A DNA stretch of 64,000 nt, taken from NCBI RefSeq assembly GCF_001642805.2, contig NZ_CP016948.1, positions 4,650,001 to 4,714,000 of the forward strand, given 5' to 3'. The notes below the pieces were generated by a model. The model was given only the letters and a program-made list of their open reading frames with translations, searched no databases and had not been told where the DNA came from. Below, piece by piece: positions 27,551 through 38,077 of the stretch (position 1 is the stretch's first letter; each line of letters opens with the position of its first letter). This DNA is from Serratia surfactantfaciens (lineage in GTDB: Bacteria; Pseudomonadota; Gammaproteobacteria; Enterobacterales; Enterobacteriaceae). A program made the position numbers and the translations under genes.

Positions 27551-29626
27551 TTATGGCGCTACGGCGGCGAAGTCCGGCGCCGGGCAGTCGTAGCCGAATT
27601 TCGCCGCCCACGAGTAGCGGGTGCCGGTGTTGATGTAGCGCTGATAAAGCGCCCGGCCGGTTTTGGCGTCGCGCTTGATCACCCAGCTGGCGGCGTTACA
27701 CAGCACGGCGGCGTAGGCCTGGCTCTTCGGCGGCAGCAGATCGGCCGCCTGTTGCGCCAGCCCCACCGCCTGCCAGCGATAGTGCAGGAAACGGTTGTCT
27801 TCCGGCGGCAACGCCGCCTTGGCGCGCGCCGCTTCTGCGCTGTCGATCCAGCTTTTATGCTTCAGCTCGCGAGTATCGAACGCATCCCCCAGATAGGAAT
27901 AGCCGGCGCCATAGATGGCGTAGTCCGGCGTCATCTCATAGCCGGTAAATTCCAGCCCCTGGGCGCGCAGCAGGTTGGCAGCGCGATAGTAAGCCTGCGC
28001 ACGCGCCAGCGGTGCGGCGGATTTGTCCTTGGCGGCCTTCAGCTCGTCGGCGTACTGCTGCGCCGCCTGCCGGTAGTTGGGTATATCGAAGTAGGCCAGC
28101 GCCTCCGGGGCTCTTCCTACGCGCATCAGCCGCCGCGCCAGCAATTCGCGCAGCTGCACCTCCGGCGTGATCTGCTGGCCGCCGTAGTCGTCCGGGTTAA
28201 CCGGCTTGAGTGGCGTCGTCGGCGCCGGGACGTGCTTATCGACAAAGCCTTTCAACTCATCGACGGTCAGCACCCGCTCCGCCACATCGGCCACGTCGGC
28301 CCAATAGAGTGCCTTGCCGCGATACAGCAGGTCCATCGCCTGCAGATAGTCGCCGCGGTTCAGCGCCAGAATGGCCTGTTCGCCGGCCACCCGGCATTCG
28401 GGCACGATGGTTTCCGCGACAAAGTCGGCGTTGCGCTGTTCGCCCCAGCTTTCGTCGGCGGGGAACGCGCTTGCCGCCTTGGCGTAGGCTGCGGTGGCGG
28501 CTTTCACGTCGCCGTCGCGCAGCGCCATTTTCGCGCGCAGCCACCATGCGAGGCCGCTGTCACCGGCGTTTTTCAGCAGGCTTGCCGCCATCGGGTACTG
28601 GCCGGAGCGGTAAGCCAATGCCGCCAGCCGATCGCTGCCGGCGAAGCCGCTTTTCACGGAGCCATCCAGCAGACCCAGGATCTGGCTGATGATCTGCGTG
28701 GAGCGGCTGTTACCGTCGGTATCTGCCATTTGCAGGTTGCCGCTGCGGGCGAATAGCTCAATGGTTACCAACTGCTGGATCAAGGGATCGCCGATCGCCT
28801 GTTTCAGCGTGTCCAAATGATCGGGATTGACCAGGAAGCTGGAGACGTACTGCAACGACTGCCCGCCGCTCGGATCGCCCTGCGCCGCCTGCTGTGCGTA
28901 CAGGTGGGCGGCGGGGGTGACCTCACCCAGCCACAGATGGATGCGTGCCTGCTGCCCAAGGCTGCTCAGCGCCAGCTGATCGGGATCGGCGGCGCCGCCT
29001 TTCACCCGGTCGATCACCTGCTGGAATGCCGCCAGCGCCTGTTCAAGTTCGGCTTTGGGCGGATGCTCGGCGGCGGGAGCCGCTTCACCAGATTCATTCA
29101 CCGGCGTACCGTGGTCATCCATCAATACCCGCCCCAGCGAATACTGCGCCCGCAGTCCCCAATCGCCCTGCTCGGCGGCCGGCAGCTTCAACACCTGCTG
29201 GAAATAGTCTGTGGCGCGCGGATCGTGGCTGGCGAAAGCGACGGCCCCCAATTGATAAAGACGCGCGGCGTTGGATAACCCCTGTGTATTGACGGCATCA
29301 GCTTCTTCCACCGTATTGGCGGCGCGCATTTTGCCGATCGCCACCGTTTCCAGCGACGGCGGCATCGGTTTCGGCGGCATCGGCGGCGGCGGGGCCTGCC
29401 AGTGCGGCAACTGACTGTCCGCCGGCACCAGCCGGCCGGCTTCGAAGGCGAAATTGCCCTCCGGCATATACAGCAGGGTGCCATTGCGGTCGATCAGCAG
29501 CCGGTTAGGGAAATCCGGGCCGCAGGCATAGCCGTTCAGCGGCAGCGTCAGCGCGGCGCCGATCAGCATGGCCAGCGGAAGAAGGCGGCGGGTGTTCCGT
29601 GCCGCGCGCGTATCAAGGTGTGACAA
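27551..29626 (-). CDS. Uncharacterised large secreted repeat protein (TPR-like)
   Basis: A 691-residue protein not recognised as any named E. coli gene. A signal peptide (RRLLPLAMLIGAALTLPLNG) ends near residue 33, followed by YACGPDFPNRLLIDRNG; the cysteine right after it hints at a lipoprotein or a disulfide, but the lipobox is not canonical. A proline-rich stretch (PPPPMPPKPMPP) follows. The rest is alanine-rich helices resembling tetratricopeptide units (LYQLGAVAFASHDPRATDYF, AAYAKAASAFPADESWG, LLYRGKALYWADVA). Its start overlaps the end of the DUF3142 gene by 14 bp, so the two form a coupled pair. Function unknown; a periplasmic or outer-membrane scaffold is a guess. Confidence 0.75.
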   Translation of the reverse strand: MSHLDTRAARNTRRLLPLAMLIGAALTLPLNGYACGPDFPNRLLIDRNGTLLYMPEGNFAFEAGRLVPADSQLPHWQAPPPPMPPKPMPPSLETVAIGKMRAANTVEEADAVNTQGLSNAARLYQLGAVAFASHDPRATDYFQQVLKLPAAEQGDWGLRAQYSLGRVLMDDHGTPVNESGEAAPAAEHPPKAELEQALAAFQQVIDRVKGGAADPDQLALSSLGQQARIHLWLGEVTPAAHLYAQQAAQGDPSGGQSLQYVSSFLVNPDHLDTLKQAIGDPLIQQLVTIELFARSGNLQMADTDGNSRSTQIISQILGLLDGSVKSGFAGSDRLAALAYRSGQYPMAASLLKNAGDSGLAWWLRAKMALRDGDVKAATAAYAKAASAFPADESWGEQRNADFVAETIVPECRVAGEQAILALNRGDYLQAMDLLYRGKALYWADVADVAERVLTVDELKGFVDKHVPAPTTPLKPVNPDDYGGQQITPEVQLRELLARRLMRVGRAPEALAYFDIPNYRQAAQQYADELKAAKDKSAAPLARAQAYYRAANLLRAQGLEFTGYEMTPDYAIYGAGYSYLGDAFDTRELKHKSWIDSAEAARAKAALPPEDNRFLHYRWQAVGLAQQAADLLPPKSQAYAAVLCNAASWVIKRDAKTGRALYQRYINTGTRYSWAAKFGYDCPAPDFAAVAP

Positions 29627-30830
29627 GGGTGCCTCCTGGCGTCAGTTGTTGGCAGCGCAGCCAGCCCAGCGGCCGGGATTGCCCGGCGCGCAGCTGATCG
29701 CTGCTGATGCGGATAAAACGCTGCCGTTGCGGTGCGGATTCCAACCGGTAGTTACCGACCGCGTCCGCCGCCAGACAGTCGTCGGCGCGGATGAGCACTT
29801 CTTGCGGCAGCGGGGCGTCCACCGGCCCGTTGTTATGAATTATCAGATCATACAGCCCGTTTTGCTGTGGCTGAGGCCTAAATTTTACCTGCCAGTCGAC
29901 GTTCAGTGGCCGCCGTTCGATCACCGCTCGTAGCGTAGCGAGCGACCAGGCGCGCCGATCGTCCGCCAGCGGCAAGCGGAACCAGATAATGCCGCGCAGC
30001 CGGGGCGGCGTTTGCTGCGTCAGCGTTTGCAGAAAATCGGCGATCTGCCGCGGCGCGACCGTCAGCTCGCGGCCGTTGCCCGCCACGCGCAGCGAGGATT
30101 CGCTCTCCACCTGTGCGCCCTGCGCATCAAAACCCAGCAGCGCCATGCTATAGGCCGGCAGCGCGACGCGAAACGGCTTCGGTGTGACGGCGGCGTACTG
30201 CCGTACCCAGCGCAGCGCCAGCGGGTCGTCAAACAGCCCTTGCTGCGGTGAGAGCACCGCGTGTACCTGCAGGACGGAGCTATCGGCCTGTTGCAGTACG
30301 CCGGGCAGGTCGGGTGAGCCGATCCAGGCCGGCAGGGCGGTAATGCCGAGTTGCAAAGAGGCGGGCAGCCGTTGGCGCAGCCGCTGCAGAAAACGTTGAT
30401 AGTCGGGCAGGCGAGCGGTGGCGGCGTCATGATCGATCTCGACGCCGGTGACGTGCAGCCCGGCCGTCTGCCAGCGCTGGGCCAGCGCCAGCAGACGCTG
30501 GATAATGGCCGCCTGGTCCAACTGCGGCAGCTGGCCGTCAAGGCGCGCCACCAGCCACAGCGGGCGGCCGTCCTGCCGCAGCAAGCGAAGGTCGGCCGGG
30601 ATTTCTCGCCAACCTTCGCCTGGATGCACCTGCAATGCCAATACTCGCAGCTCGGTGAACAGATCACGGCTGTGCGCCAGCGCATCGGCGTGTTGCGGCG
30701 TCCAGACCCGCTGCCAGACATAAACCTGCTGATCCCAGACAGGGGGCAGGCGCAGCGCCTGCTGGCGCCCGGCGAACCAGGCCGCCAACCCCAGCGCAAT
30801 CAGCACCAGCGCCGCCAGCCGGCGTTTCAT
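29613..30830 (-). CDS. DUF3142 domain protein, membrane-anchored or exported
   Basis: A 405-residue protein with an N-terminal hydrophobic helix (LAALVLIALGLAAWFAG), so anchored in the inner membrane facing the periplasm or exported. The body fits DUF3142: VWDQQVYVWQRVW, then alternating strand-helix units such as VTGVEIDHDAATARLPDYQR and LQLGITALPAWIGSPDL. These look like a TIM-barrel of the glycoside-hydrolase type, but catalytic residues cannot be assigned. It overlaps panM by 4 bp upstream and the repeat-protein gene by 14 bp downstream, so all three are probably transcribed together. The fold suggestion is inference. Confidence 0.78.
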   Translation of the reverse strand: MKRRLAALVLIALGLAAWFAGRQQALRLPPVWDQQVYVWQRVWTPQHADALAHSRDLFTELRVLALQVHPGEGWREIPADLRLLRQDGRPLWLVARLDGQLPQLDQAAIIQRLLALAQRWQTAGLHVTGVEIDHDAATARLPDYQRFLQRLRQRLPASLQLGITALPAWIGSPDLPGVLQQADSSVLQVHAVLSPQQGLFDDPLALRWVRQYAAVTPKPFRVALPAYSMALLGFDAQGAQVESESSLRVAGNGRELTVAPRQIADFLQTLTQQTPPRLRGIIWFRLPLADDRRAWSLATLRAVIERRPLNVDWQVKFRPQPQQNGLYDLIIHNNGPVDAPLPQEVLIRADDCLAADAVGNYRLESAPQRQRFIRISSDQLRAGQSRPLGWLRCQQLTPGGTLVTP

Positions 30831-31219
30831 TTTTGCCAGAGATCGCCCTGCGGTGCGAAGCCGCAGGCGCGCATGAAGTTATCGACTTCGCCGCGTTCGC
30901 GCGGCGTCAGACCGGCAGTCGACAGCTGCCAGTGGGCTGCCTGCGGCAGCTGACGCTGCGCATCCTGCACCAGGTAAAGACCGACGCCGCGGCGGCGCGT
31001 CACTTCACGGACCAGCAAATCCTGCAGCTCGGCGCGGTCGTCCTGCAGCACGATCTTTACCGCGCCCAGCAGGCGCTCGTTAAAGCGGGCGGCGAACAGC
31101 GCCTTGCCGTCGTTCAGCCAGTTCTGCCACTGTTCCGGCTGCTGGTGCGGCCAAATTTTACCGAGGTCGATAAGGTCTTGCGGGGACAGCGCGGTCAGGC
31201 GCTCGATGGTCAGTTTCAT
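30827..31219 (-). CDS. panM: PanD maturation factor PanM (PanZ), GNAT fold
   Basis: Acetyl-CoA-binding GNAT-like protein that triggers autocleavage of aspartate decarboxylase PanD and so adjusts pantothenate and coenzyme A synthesis. The start at 31219 (MKLTIERLTALSPQDLIDLG) gives 130 residues (127 in E. coli). The acetyl-CoA loop is VREVTRRRGVGLYLVQDAQR; the C-terminus AGLTPRERGEVDNFMRACGF matches PanM. It lies divergent from livK, as in E. coli, where livJ precedes it; here the pair of uncharacterised genes takes that place. Confidence 0.9.
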   Translation of the reverse strand: MKLTIERLTALSPQDLIDLGKIWPHQQPEQWQNWLNDGKALFAARFNERLLGAVKIVLQDDRAELQDLLVREVTRRRGVGLYLVQDAQRQLPQAAHWQLSTAGLTPRERGEVDNFMRACGFAPQGDLWQK

Positions 31220-31624
31220 GCAGAATTTCCGCGCAGCTAAATGATGCCGACAGTGTAATAGATCTTGTGCAGAGCGTTGTGTAAGTTTTTCTGTACGATT
31301 ACTGTGCAATATGTTTTTTGCACGGGGCATTTTCCGAGTAAATAGTTAGTAAAGGGATTGTTAACCAGCACAACGCGCTACGCCTCAAGGTAAACAGCGC
31401 AGATTTAATTCGAATTTTATCCTGTTTACACCGCTTGTTTCTGCCGGATGAAGTTGATTTGCAGCAGAAAATTCCTGTTTAATGGCATGAAAAATAAAGT
31501 CTTATTAGAAAATAATGCCGACAAAACGCCTAAATCATTATTACTTATAACAAAAGCGGTCAATAACGATCGGGCGCAGGCAAACACAACAGGTACGTTC
31601 ACAACGACAGATGGGGATTTGCGG
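31220..31624. promoter_or_regulatory. panM-livK divergent intergenic region
   Basis: 405 bp of AT-rich sequence with no plausible gene; short readings here lack ribosome sites. It must contain the livK promoter, and Lrp control by leucine would be expected from E. coli, but I cannot point to a specific site. Ribosome site of livK: GGGGAT at 31613-31618. Confidence 0.5.
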
Positions 31625-32740
31625 ATGAAATTAACAACAGGTAAGGCACTGCTGGCGGGTTGTATTGCGATGGCCATGAGCCAGGCGGCCATGGCGAAAG
31701 ACATCAAGGTGGCGATCGTCGGGGCGATGTCCGGTCCGGTGGCGCAGTATGGCGACATGGAGTTTACCGGCGCGCGCCAGGCGATCGCCGACATCAACGC
31801 CAAGGGCGGCATCAAGGGCGACAAGCTGGTCGGCGTCGAATACGACGACGCCTGCGACCCGAAACAGGCGGTTGCGGTCGCCAACAAGGTGATCAACGAC
31901 GGCATTCGCTACGTAATCGGCCACCTGTGCTCCTCTTCCACCCAGCCGGCGTCCGATATCTATGAAGACGAAGGCGTGATCATGATTACCCCGGCGGCCA
32001 CCAACGCCGATCTGACCACCCGCGGCTACAAGATGATCCTGCGCACCACCGGCCTGGATTCGGATCAGGGCCCGACTGCCGCCAAGTACATCCTCAGCGA
32101 CATCAAACCGAAGCGCATCGCCGTGGTGCACGATAAGCAGCAATACGGCGAAGGCCTGGCGCGCTCGGTGCGCGACAGCCTGAAAAAACAGGGCACCGAA
32201 GTGGCGATGTTCGAAGGCATCACCGCCGGCGACAAAGACTTCTCCACCCTGGTGGCGCGCCTGAAGAAAGAAAATATCGATTTCGTGTATTTCGGCGGTT
32301 ACTACCCGGAAATGGGCCAGATCCTGCGTCAGGCCAAACAGGCCGGGTTGACCACCCGCTTCATGGGGCCGGAAGGCGTGGGTAACTCCTCGCTGTCCAA
32401 CATCGCCGGCGCCGCCTCGGAAGGCATGCTGGTGACGCTGCCGAAACGCTACGATCAGGTGCCCGCCAACCAGCCGATCGTCGATGCGTTGAAAGCCAAG
32501 AAGCTGGATCCGACCGGCCCGTTCGTCTGGACCACCTATGCCGCGCTGCAGTCGCTGACCACCGGCATGGAGCGCAGCGGCAGCCAGGAACCGGCGGACA
32601 TCGTCAAGGATCTGAAAACCGGCAAGCCGGTGGACACCGTGATGGGGCCGTTGAGCTGGGATGATAAGGGCGACCTGAAAGGCTTCGAGTTCGGCGTGTT
32701 CGAGTGGCATGCCAACGGCACATCCACACCGATCAAATAA
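31625..32740 (+). CDS. livK: Leucine-binding periplasmic protein LivK
   Basis: Periplasmic binding protein that delivers branched-chain amino acids to the LivHMGF ABC importer. The start at 31625 ([20 protein letters not shown]) gives 371 residues with a signal peptide cleaved after residue 24 (QAAMA), then [20 protein letters not shown]. Binding-site blocks [19 protein letters not shown] and [14 protein letters not shown] are present. E. coli has two such proteins (LivJ and LivK) around panM; only one is seen here. A longer upstream start would add 59 unconserved residues. Confidence 0.95.
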   Translation: MKLTTGKALLAGCIAMAMSQAAMAKDIKVAIVGAMSGPVAQYGDMEFTGARQAIADINAKGGIKGDKLVGVEYDDACDPKQAVAVANKVINDGIRYVIGHLCSSSTQPASDIYEDEGVIMITPAATNADLTTRGYKMILRTTGLDSDQGPTAAKYILSDIKPKRIAVVHDKQQYGEGLARSVRDSLKKQGTEVAMFEGITAGDKDFSTLVARLKKENIDFVYFGGYYPEMGQILRQAKQAGLTTRFMGPEGVGNSSLSNIAGAASEGMLVTLPKRYDQVPANQPIVDALKAKKLDPTGPFVWTTYAALQSLTTGMERSGSQEPADIVKDLKTGKPVDTVMGPLSWDDKGDLKGFEFGVFEWHANGTSTPIK

Positions 32741-32757
32741 GCCATAATGATTAGGGT

Positions 32758-32777
32758 GGGGCGCAGCGCGCTGCGCC
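32758..32777 (+). terminator. Palindromic hairpin between livK and livH
   Basis: GGGCGCAGCG followed directly by CGCTGCGCCC, a perfect 20-bp palindrome, then further GC-rich repeats in the 117-bp gap. No T run follows. It probably attenuates read-through or protects livK mRNA so that the binding protein is made in excess over the permease. Confidence 0.55.
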
Positions 32778-32857
32778 CGGTGGGTCGGCTTGCCGGCCCC
32801 GCTTCCCTTTACCTGCCGGTTCTCCGCCGGCGGGTTTCGCAGCCAAGGGTTCAGAGT

Positions 32858-33780
<923 letters not shown>

Positions 33781-33784
<4 letters not shown>

Positions 33785-35064
33785 AACTCAATCTGCTTAA
33801 TGCGCTGATCGCCACGGCGGTGCTGTTCGTGATGGCGTCGTTCCTGATGGGCATGCAGCTCAGTCTGGACGGCACCAAACTGGTGGTACACGGCGCGGCG
33901 GAAGTGCGCTGGATGTGGATCGGCATCGGCTGCGCCATCGTCTTTCTCTTCCAGCTGTTGCGCCCGCTGATGCAGCAGGGGCTGAAAAAGGTCTCCGGCC
34001 CGGCGTTCGTGCTGCCGAGCTTCGACGGCACCACGCCGCGGCAAAAGCTGTTGGCGGCTCTGCTGCTCGTCGCGGCGGTCGCCTGGCCGTTCCTGGTGTC
34101 GCGCGGCACGGTGGATATCGCCACGCTGACGCTGATCTACGTGATGCTGGGCCTCGGCCTCAACGTGGTGGTGGGTTTGTCCGGCCTCCTGGTGCTGGGC
34201 TACGGCGGTTTCTACGCCATCGGCGCCTACACCTATGCGCTGCTGAATCACTATTACGGCCTCGGCTTTTGGGAGAGCCTGCCGCTGGCGGGCATCGTCA
34301 CCGCCGCTTTCGGCTTCCTGCTCGGTTTCCCGGTGCTGCGGCTGCGCGGCGACTATCTGGCGATCGTGACGCTCGGCTTCGGCGAGATCGTGCGCATCCT
34401 GCTGCTGAACAATACCGAGATCACCGGCGGGCCGAACGGCATCAGCCAGATCCCGAAACCGACCTTTTTCGGCCTGGAGTTTAACCGCAGCCTGCGCGAC
34501 GGCGGTTGGGATACCTTCCATAACTTCTTCGGCCTGAAATACGATCCGAGCGATCGCATCGTGTTCCTGTACCTGGTGGCGCTGCTGCTGGTGGTGCTGA
34601 CGCTGTTCGTCATCAATCGCCTGCTGCGCATGCCGCTGGGGCGCGCGTGGGAAGCGCTGCGTGAAGACGAGATCGCCTGCCGCTCGCTGGGCCTCAGCCC
34701 GACGCGCATCAAGCTGACCGCCTTTACCATCAGCGCCGCCTTCGCCGGGTTCGCCGGCACGCTGTTCGCCGCGCGCCAGGGGTTCGTCAGCCCGGAATCC
34801 TTCACCTTCGTCGAATCGGCCTTCGTGTTGGCGATCGTGGTGTTGGGGGGCATGGGGTCGCAGTTCGCGGTCATTCTGGCGGCGATCCTGCTGGTAGTGT
34901 CGCGCGAGCTGATGCGCGATCTGAATGAATACAGCATGCTGCTGCTGGGTGCACTGATGGTGCTGATGATGATTTGGCGGCCGCAGGGGCTATTGCCGAT
35001 GAAACGGCCGCAGCTGAAGCTGCAGGCGGCGGATATTCGCGCGGGCAAGGGGGAGCAGGCATGA
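33781..35064 (+). CDS. livM: Branched-chain amino acid ABC permease LivM
   Basis: Second membrane subunit of the Liv importer, 427 residues (425 in E. coli). The N-terminal 100 residues hold extra helices typical of enterobacterial LivM. The core has [20 protein letters not shown] and the EAA-like loop [20 protein letters not shown]. The gene overlaps livH and livG by 4 bp each, indicating translational coupling. Confidence 0.95.
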
Positions 35065-35831
35065 GCGTTCAACCTTTACTGCAGGTGGAAGGCCTGTCGA
35101 TGCGTTTCGGCGGGCTGCTGGCGGTCAACAACGTGGCGTTGACGCTGAACGAAGGCGAAATCGTATCGCTGATCGGCCCCAACGGCGCCGGCAAGACGAC
35201 GGTGTTCAACTGCCTGACCGGTTTTTACCGCCCGACCGGCGGCACCATCAAATTGCGCGATCGCCATCTGGAAGGGCTGGCGGGGCAGGCCATCGCCCGT
35301 ATGGGCGTGGTGCGCACCTTCCAGCACGTGCGGTTGTTCCGTGAAATGACGGTGATCGAGAACCTGCTGGTGGCGCAGCATCAGCATCTGAAAAGCGGCG
35401 TGTTCGCCGGACTGCTGAAAACTCCGGCCTTCCGCCGCGCCGAAGCCGAGGCGCTGACGCGCGCGGCGGAGTGGCTCGAGCGCGTCGGCCTGCTGGAGAT
35501 GGCCAACCGTTCGGCGGGCAACCTGGCCTACGGGCAGCAGCGGCGGCTGGAGATCGCCCGTTGCATGGTGACCCGGCCGGAGTTGCTGATGCTGGACGAA
35601 CCGGCCGCCGGCCTTAACCCGAAAGAGACCGATGAGCTGGATCATCTGATCGTCGAGCTGCGTGACCGGCATAAGGTATCGGTACTGCTGATCGAGCACG
35701 ACATGAAGCTGGTGATGGGCATTTCCGACCGCATTTATGTGGTGAATCAGGGCACGCCGCTGGCGCAGGGCACACCGGCGGAGATCCGCAACAACCCGGA
35801 CGTGATCCGGGCTTATTTGGGCGAAGAATAA
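35061..35831 (+). CDS. livG: Branched-chain amino acid ABC ATPase LivG
   Basis: One of two ATPases energising the Liv importer. The start at 35061 ([18 protein letters not shown]) overlaps the livM stop and gives 256 residues (255 in E. coli). Walker A is [17 protein letters not shown]; the signature region is modified ([15 protein letters not shown]), as usual for LivG; Walker B is [12 protein letters not shown]. livF starts 1 bp after the stop. Confidence 0.96.
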   Translation: MSVQPLLQVEGLSMRFGGLLAVNNVALTLNEGEIVSLIGPNGAGKTTVFNCLTGFYRPTGGTIKLRDRHLEGLAGQAIARMGVVRTFQHVRLFREMTVIENLLVAQHQHLKSGVFAGLLKTPAFRRAEAEALTRAAEWLERVGLLEMANRSAGNLAYGQQRRLEIARCMVTRPELLMLDEPAAGLNPKETDELDHLIVELRDRHKVSVLLIEHDMKLVMGISDRIYVVNQGTPLAQGTPAEIRNNPDVIRAYLGEE

Positions 35832-35832
35832 T

Positions 35833-36534
35833 ATGTTGTCATTCAATCAGGTATCCGCCCATTACGGCAAAATTCAGGCGCTGCATCAGGTCAGCCTGAC
35901 GATCAGGCAGGGCGAAATCGTGACGTTAATCGGGGCCAACGGCGCCGGTAAAACCACGCTGCTCGGCACCCTGTGCGGCGAACCGCGCGCCAGCGAAGGC
36001 AGCATCATCTTCCTGGATCAGGACATCACCCAGTGGCAAACCTCGCGCATCATGCGCGAGGCGGTGGCGATCGTGCCGGAAGGGCGGCGCGTCTTCTCGC
36101 GCATGACGGTGGAAGAAAACCTGGCGATGGGCGGCTTTTTCGCCGATCGCCAGCAGTATCAACAGCGCATCGAACGGGTGTTCACTCTGTTCCCGCGCCT
36201 GCTGGAGCGGCGTAACCAGCGCTCCGGCACTATGTCCGGCGGCGAGCAGCAAATGTTGGCCATCGGCCGCGCGCTGATGAGCCAGCCGAAGCTGCTGCTG
36301 CTCGACGAGCCCTCGCTCGGGCTGGCGCCGATCATCATCCAGCAGATCTTCGACATCATTCAGCAGCTGCGGGAAGAGGGCATGACCATCTTCCTGGTGG
36401 AGCAAAACGCCAATCAGGCGCTGAAATTGGCGGACCGCGGTTATGTGCTGGAAAACGGCCGCGTGGTGTTGGAAGATACGGGGGCTGCATTGTTAGCCAA
36501 CGAAGCAGTGAGGTCGGCGTATCTGGGCGGTTAA
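35833..36534 (+). CDS. livF: Branched-chain amino acid ABC ATPase LivF
   Basis: Second ATPase of the Liv importer, 233 residues, four shorter than E. coli LivF at the N-terminus (it starts MLSFNQVSAHYGKIQALHQV). Walker A GANGAGKTTLLGTL, signature TMSGGEQQMLAIGRALM and Walker B LLLLDEPSLGLAP are intact. It is the last liv gene; the aminotransferase gene starts 44 bp downstream and may be read from the same promoter. Confidence 0.96.
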   Translation: MLSFNQVSAHYGKIQALHQVSLTIRQGEIVTLIGANGAGKTTLLGTLCGEPRASEGSIIFLDQDITQWQTSRIMREAVAIVPEGRRVFSRMTVEENLAMGGFFADRQQYQQRIERVFTLFPRLLERRNQRSGTMSGGEQQMLAIGRALMSQPKLLLLDEPSLGLAPIIIQQIFDIIQQLREEGMTIFLVEQNANQALKLADRGYVLENGRVVLEDTGAALLANEAVRSAYLGG

Positions 36535-36578
36535 TCCGCCCCCCTACGAATTAAAATAATCAGGTACGAGAAGAAGAA

Positions 36579-37766
36579 ATGAAGACAGAAGGGTTACTCG
36601 CGCAGCGCATCGTTAACGTAAAAAGTTCGGCCATCCGTGAATTGCTTAAGCACAGCAAGATGGAACACGTCATTTCGCTGGCGGGCGGCATCCCCTCTGA
36701 TGCGCTGTTCGATTTCGAAGGATTGAGCATCGCCACGCAGCAGGCGATCACCGAACAGCCGAAAAGCGCGTTCCAGTATGGCTTGACCGAGGGCAGCCCG
36801 CTGCTGCGTGAGCGCATCTGCGCGCTGTGCGCCGAGCGCGGCGTCACCGCTCGCGCGGAAGAGGTGATGGTCACCGCCGGCTCTCAGCAGGCATTGGATT
36901 TGGTGATGCGCGCCATCGTCAATCCGGGCGAAGTGTTCGTGGTGGAGCGCCCGACCTACCTGGCGGCGCTGCAAACGCTGGAACTGGCGGAGGCCAACAT
37001 CATGTCGGTTTCGTCCGACAGCGACGGCATGGTGGTGGAAGAGTTGGCCGAGCTGCTGAAAACCCAGCGCATCAAGGGCGTGTATGTGGTGCCGAACTTC
37101 GGCAACCCCAGCGGCATCACCCTGAGCGCCGCGCGCCGCGAACTGCTGGTGAAGCTGGCCGTCGAACATAACTTCCTGATCATCGAAGACGATCCGTACG
37201 GCGAGCTGCGCTTCACCGAAGAGCGCCACCCGACGCTGCATCAGGTGTCGCAGCGGGTGCTGGGCAACACCGACCACATCATCTATACCTCGACCTTCTC
37301 CAAGATCCTGGCGCCGGGCCTGCGGTTGGGCTGGGCGATCCTGCCGCCGTTCCTGCTGCATAAAGTGGCGATCATCAAACAGGCGGCGGATCTGCACGCC
37401 AGCGCGCTGTCGCAGAGCATCGTCGAGTGCTACCTCGGTTTGGGCCGCCTGCCGGCGCAGATCGACAAGATCCGCGCCGCCTACAAACAGAAGGGCGAGA
37501 TCCTGGCCGGTTTGGTGGAACAGGAGCTGGGCGACTACATCACCTTCGATAAGCCGAAGGGCGGCATGTTCCTGTGGGCGCGTTTCCGCCAGCCGTTCAA
37601 CGCCACCGAATGGCTGAACGCCACCCTGCAGCAGGGCGTGGTGTTCGTGCCGGGTGAATACTTCTTCTCCGACAACCCGGATCGTTCGACCTTCCGCCTG
37701 TCGTTCGCCACCGCCACCGAGCAACAGATGCAGGAAGCGGTGGCGCGTCTGCGCCGTTCGCTGTAA
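36579..37766 (+). CDS. PLP-dependent aminotransferase (fold type I, 2-aminoadipate/AAT-like)
   Basis: A 395-residue class I/II aminotransferase. The Schiff-base lysine is Lys242 in YTSTFSKILAPGLRLGW; other family marks are VISLAGGIPSD, YGLTEGSPLLRERI, NFGNPSGITLS and EDDPYGELRF. The C-terminal FRLSFATATEQQMQEAV holds the arginine that binds the substrate carboxylate. It resembles LysN/MocR-type aminotransferases without the GntR domain. The amino-donor specificity is unknown; its place 44 bp behind livF suggests a substrate related to imported branched-chain amino acids, which is inference. E. coli lacks a gene here. Confidence 0.82.
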   Translation: MKTEGLLAQRIVNVKSSAIRELLKHSKMEHVISLAGGIPSDALFDFEGLSIATQQAITEQPKSAFQYGLTEGSPLLRERICALCAERGVTARAEEVMVTAGSQQALDLVMRAIVNPGEVFVVERPTYLAALQTLELAEANIMSVSSDSDGMVVEELAELLKTQRIKGVYVVPNFGNPSGITLSAARRELLVKLAVEHNFLIIEDDPYGELRFTEERHPTLHQVSQRVLGNTDHIIYTSTFSKILAPGLRLGWAILPPFLLHKVAIIKQAADLHASALSQSIVECYLGLGRLPAQIDKIRAAYKQKGEILAGLVEQELGDYITFDKPKGGMFLWARFRQPFNATEWLNATLQQGVVFVPGEYFFSDNPDRSTFRLSFATATEQQMQEAVARLRRSL

Positions 37767-38077
37767 TCCTCGCGGCGGCGGAGCACATGCCCGCCGCCGA
37801 CATCAAACCGCCATCTTCACTTCACCTTGCCGTCATGTGGCTGTCATGTAACGGTTATTTTTCTGTCATCCGAGCATGGCATGTTATCCCCCGTCATCTT
37901 TCGAGCCACAGCGTTGTTGGCTGCCCGGCTGCCCCCTGTCACTTAGTTAGCTAAGCTCCAGGGTGCCAGCAGGTTGCCGCCTGGCTGCAACTCGAAAGCT
38001 ATAGGGGGCACTCCCTCATCAAGAATTGATTCTTTTCGCTCACGCGCATTTACACCAGCTTTTTTCAGGAGTTAGGC
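37767..38077 (+). promoter_or_regulatory. ugpB promoter region
   Basis: 311 bp between the aminotransferase and ugpB. It includes a four-repeat Pho box (separate entry) and, further on, CTGGCTGC/GCAGCCAG-type inverted sequences around 37919-37985. The ugpB ribosome site is CAGGAG at 38066-38071. No gene is seen. Confidence 0.7.
37830..37869 (+). promoter_or_regulatory. Double Pho box (PhoB binding repeats) upstream of ugpB
   Basis: Four 7-bp direct repeats at exact 11-bp spacing: CCGTCAT (37830), CTGTCAT (37841), CGGTTAT (37852), CTGTCAT (37863), each separated by 4 bp. This is the PhoB recognition pattern and amounts to two adjacent boxes. It predicts induction of ugp genes in phosphate starvation, as known in E. 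coli. Confidence 0.88.
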
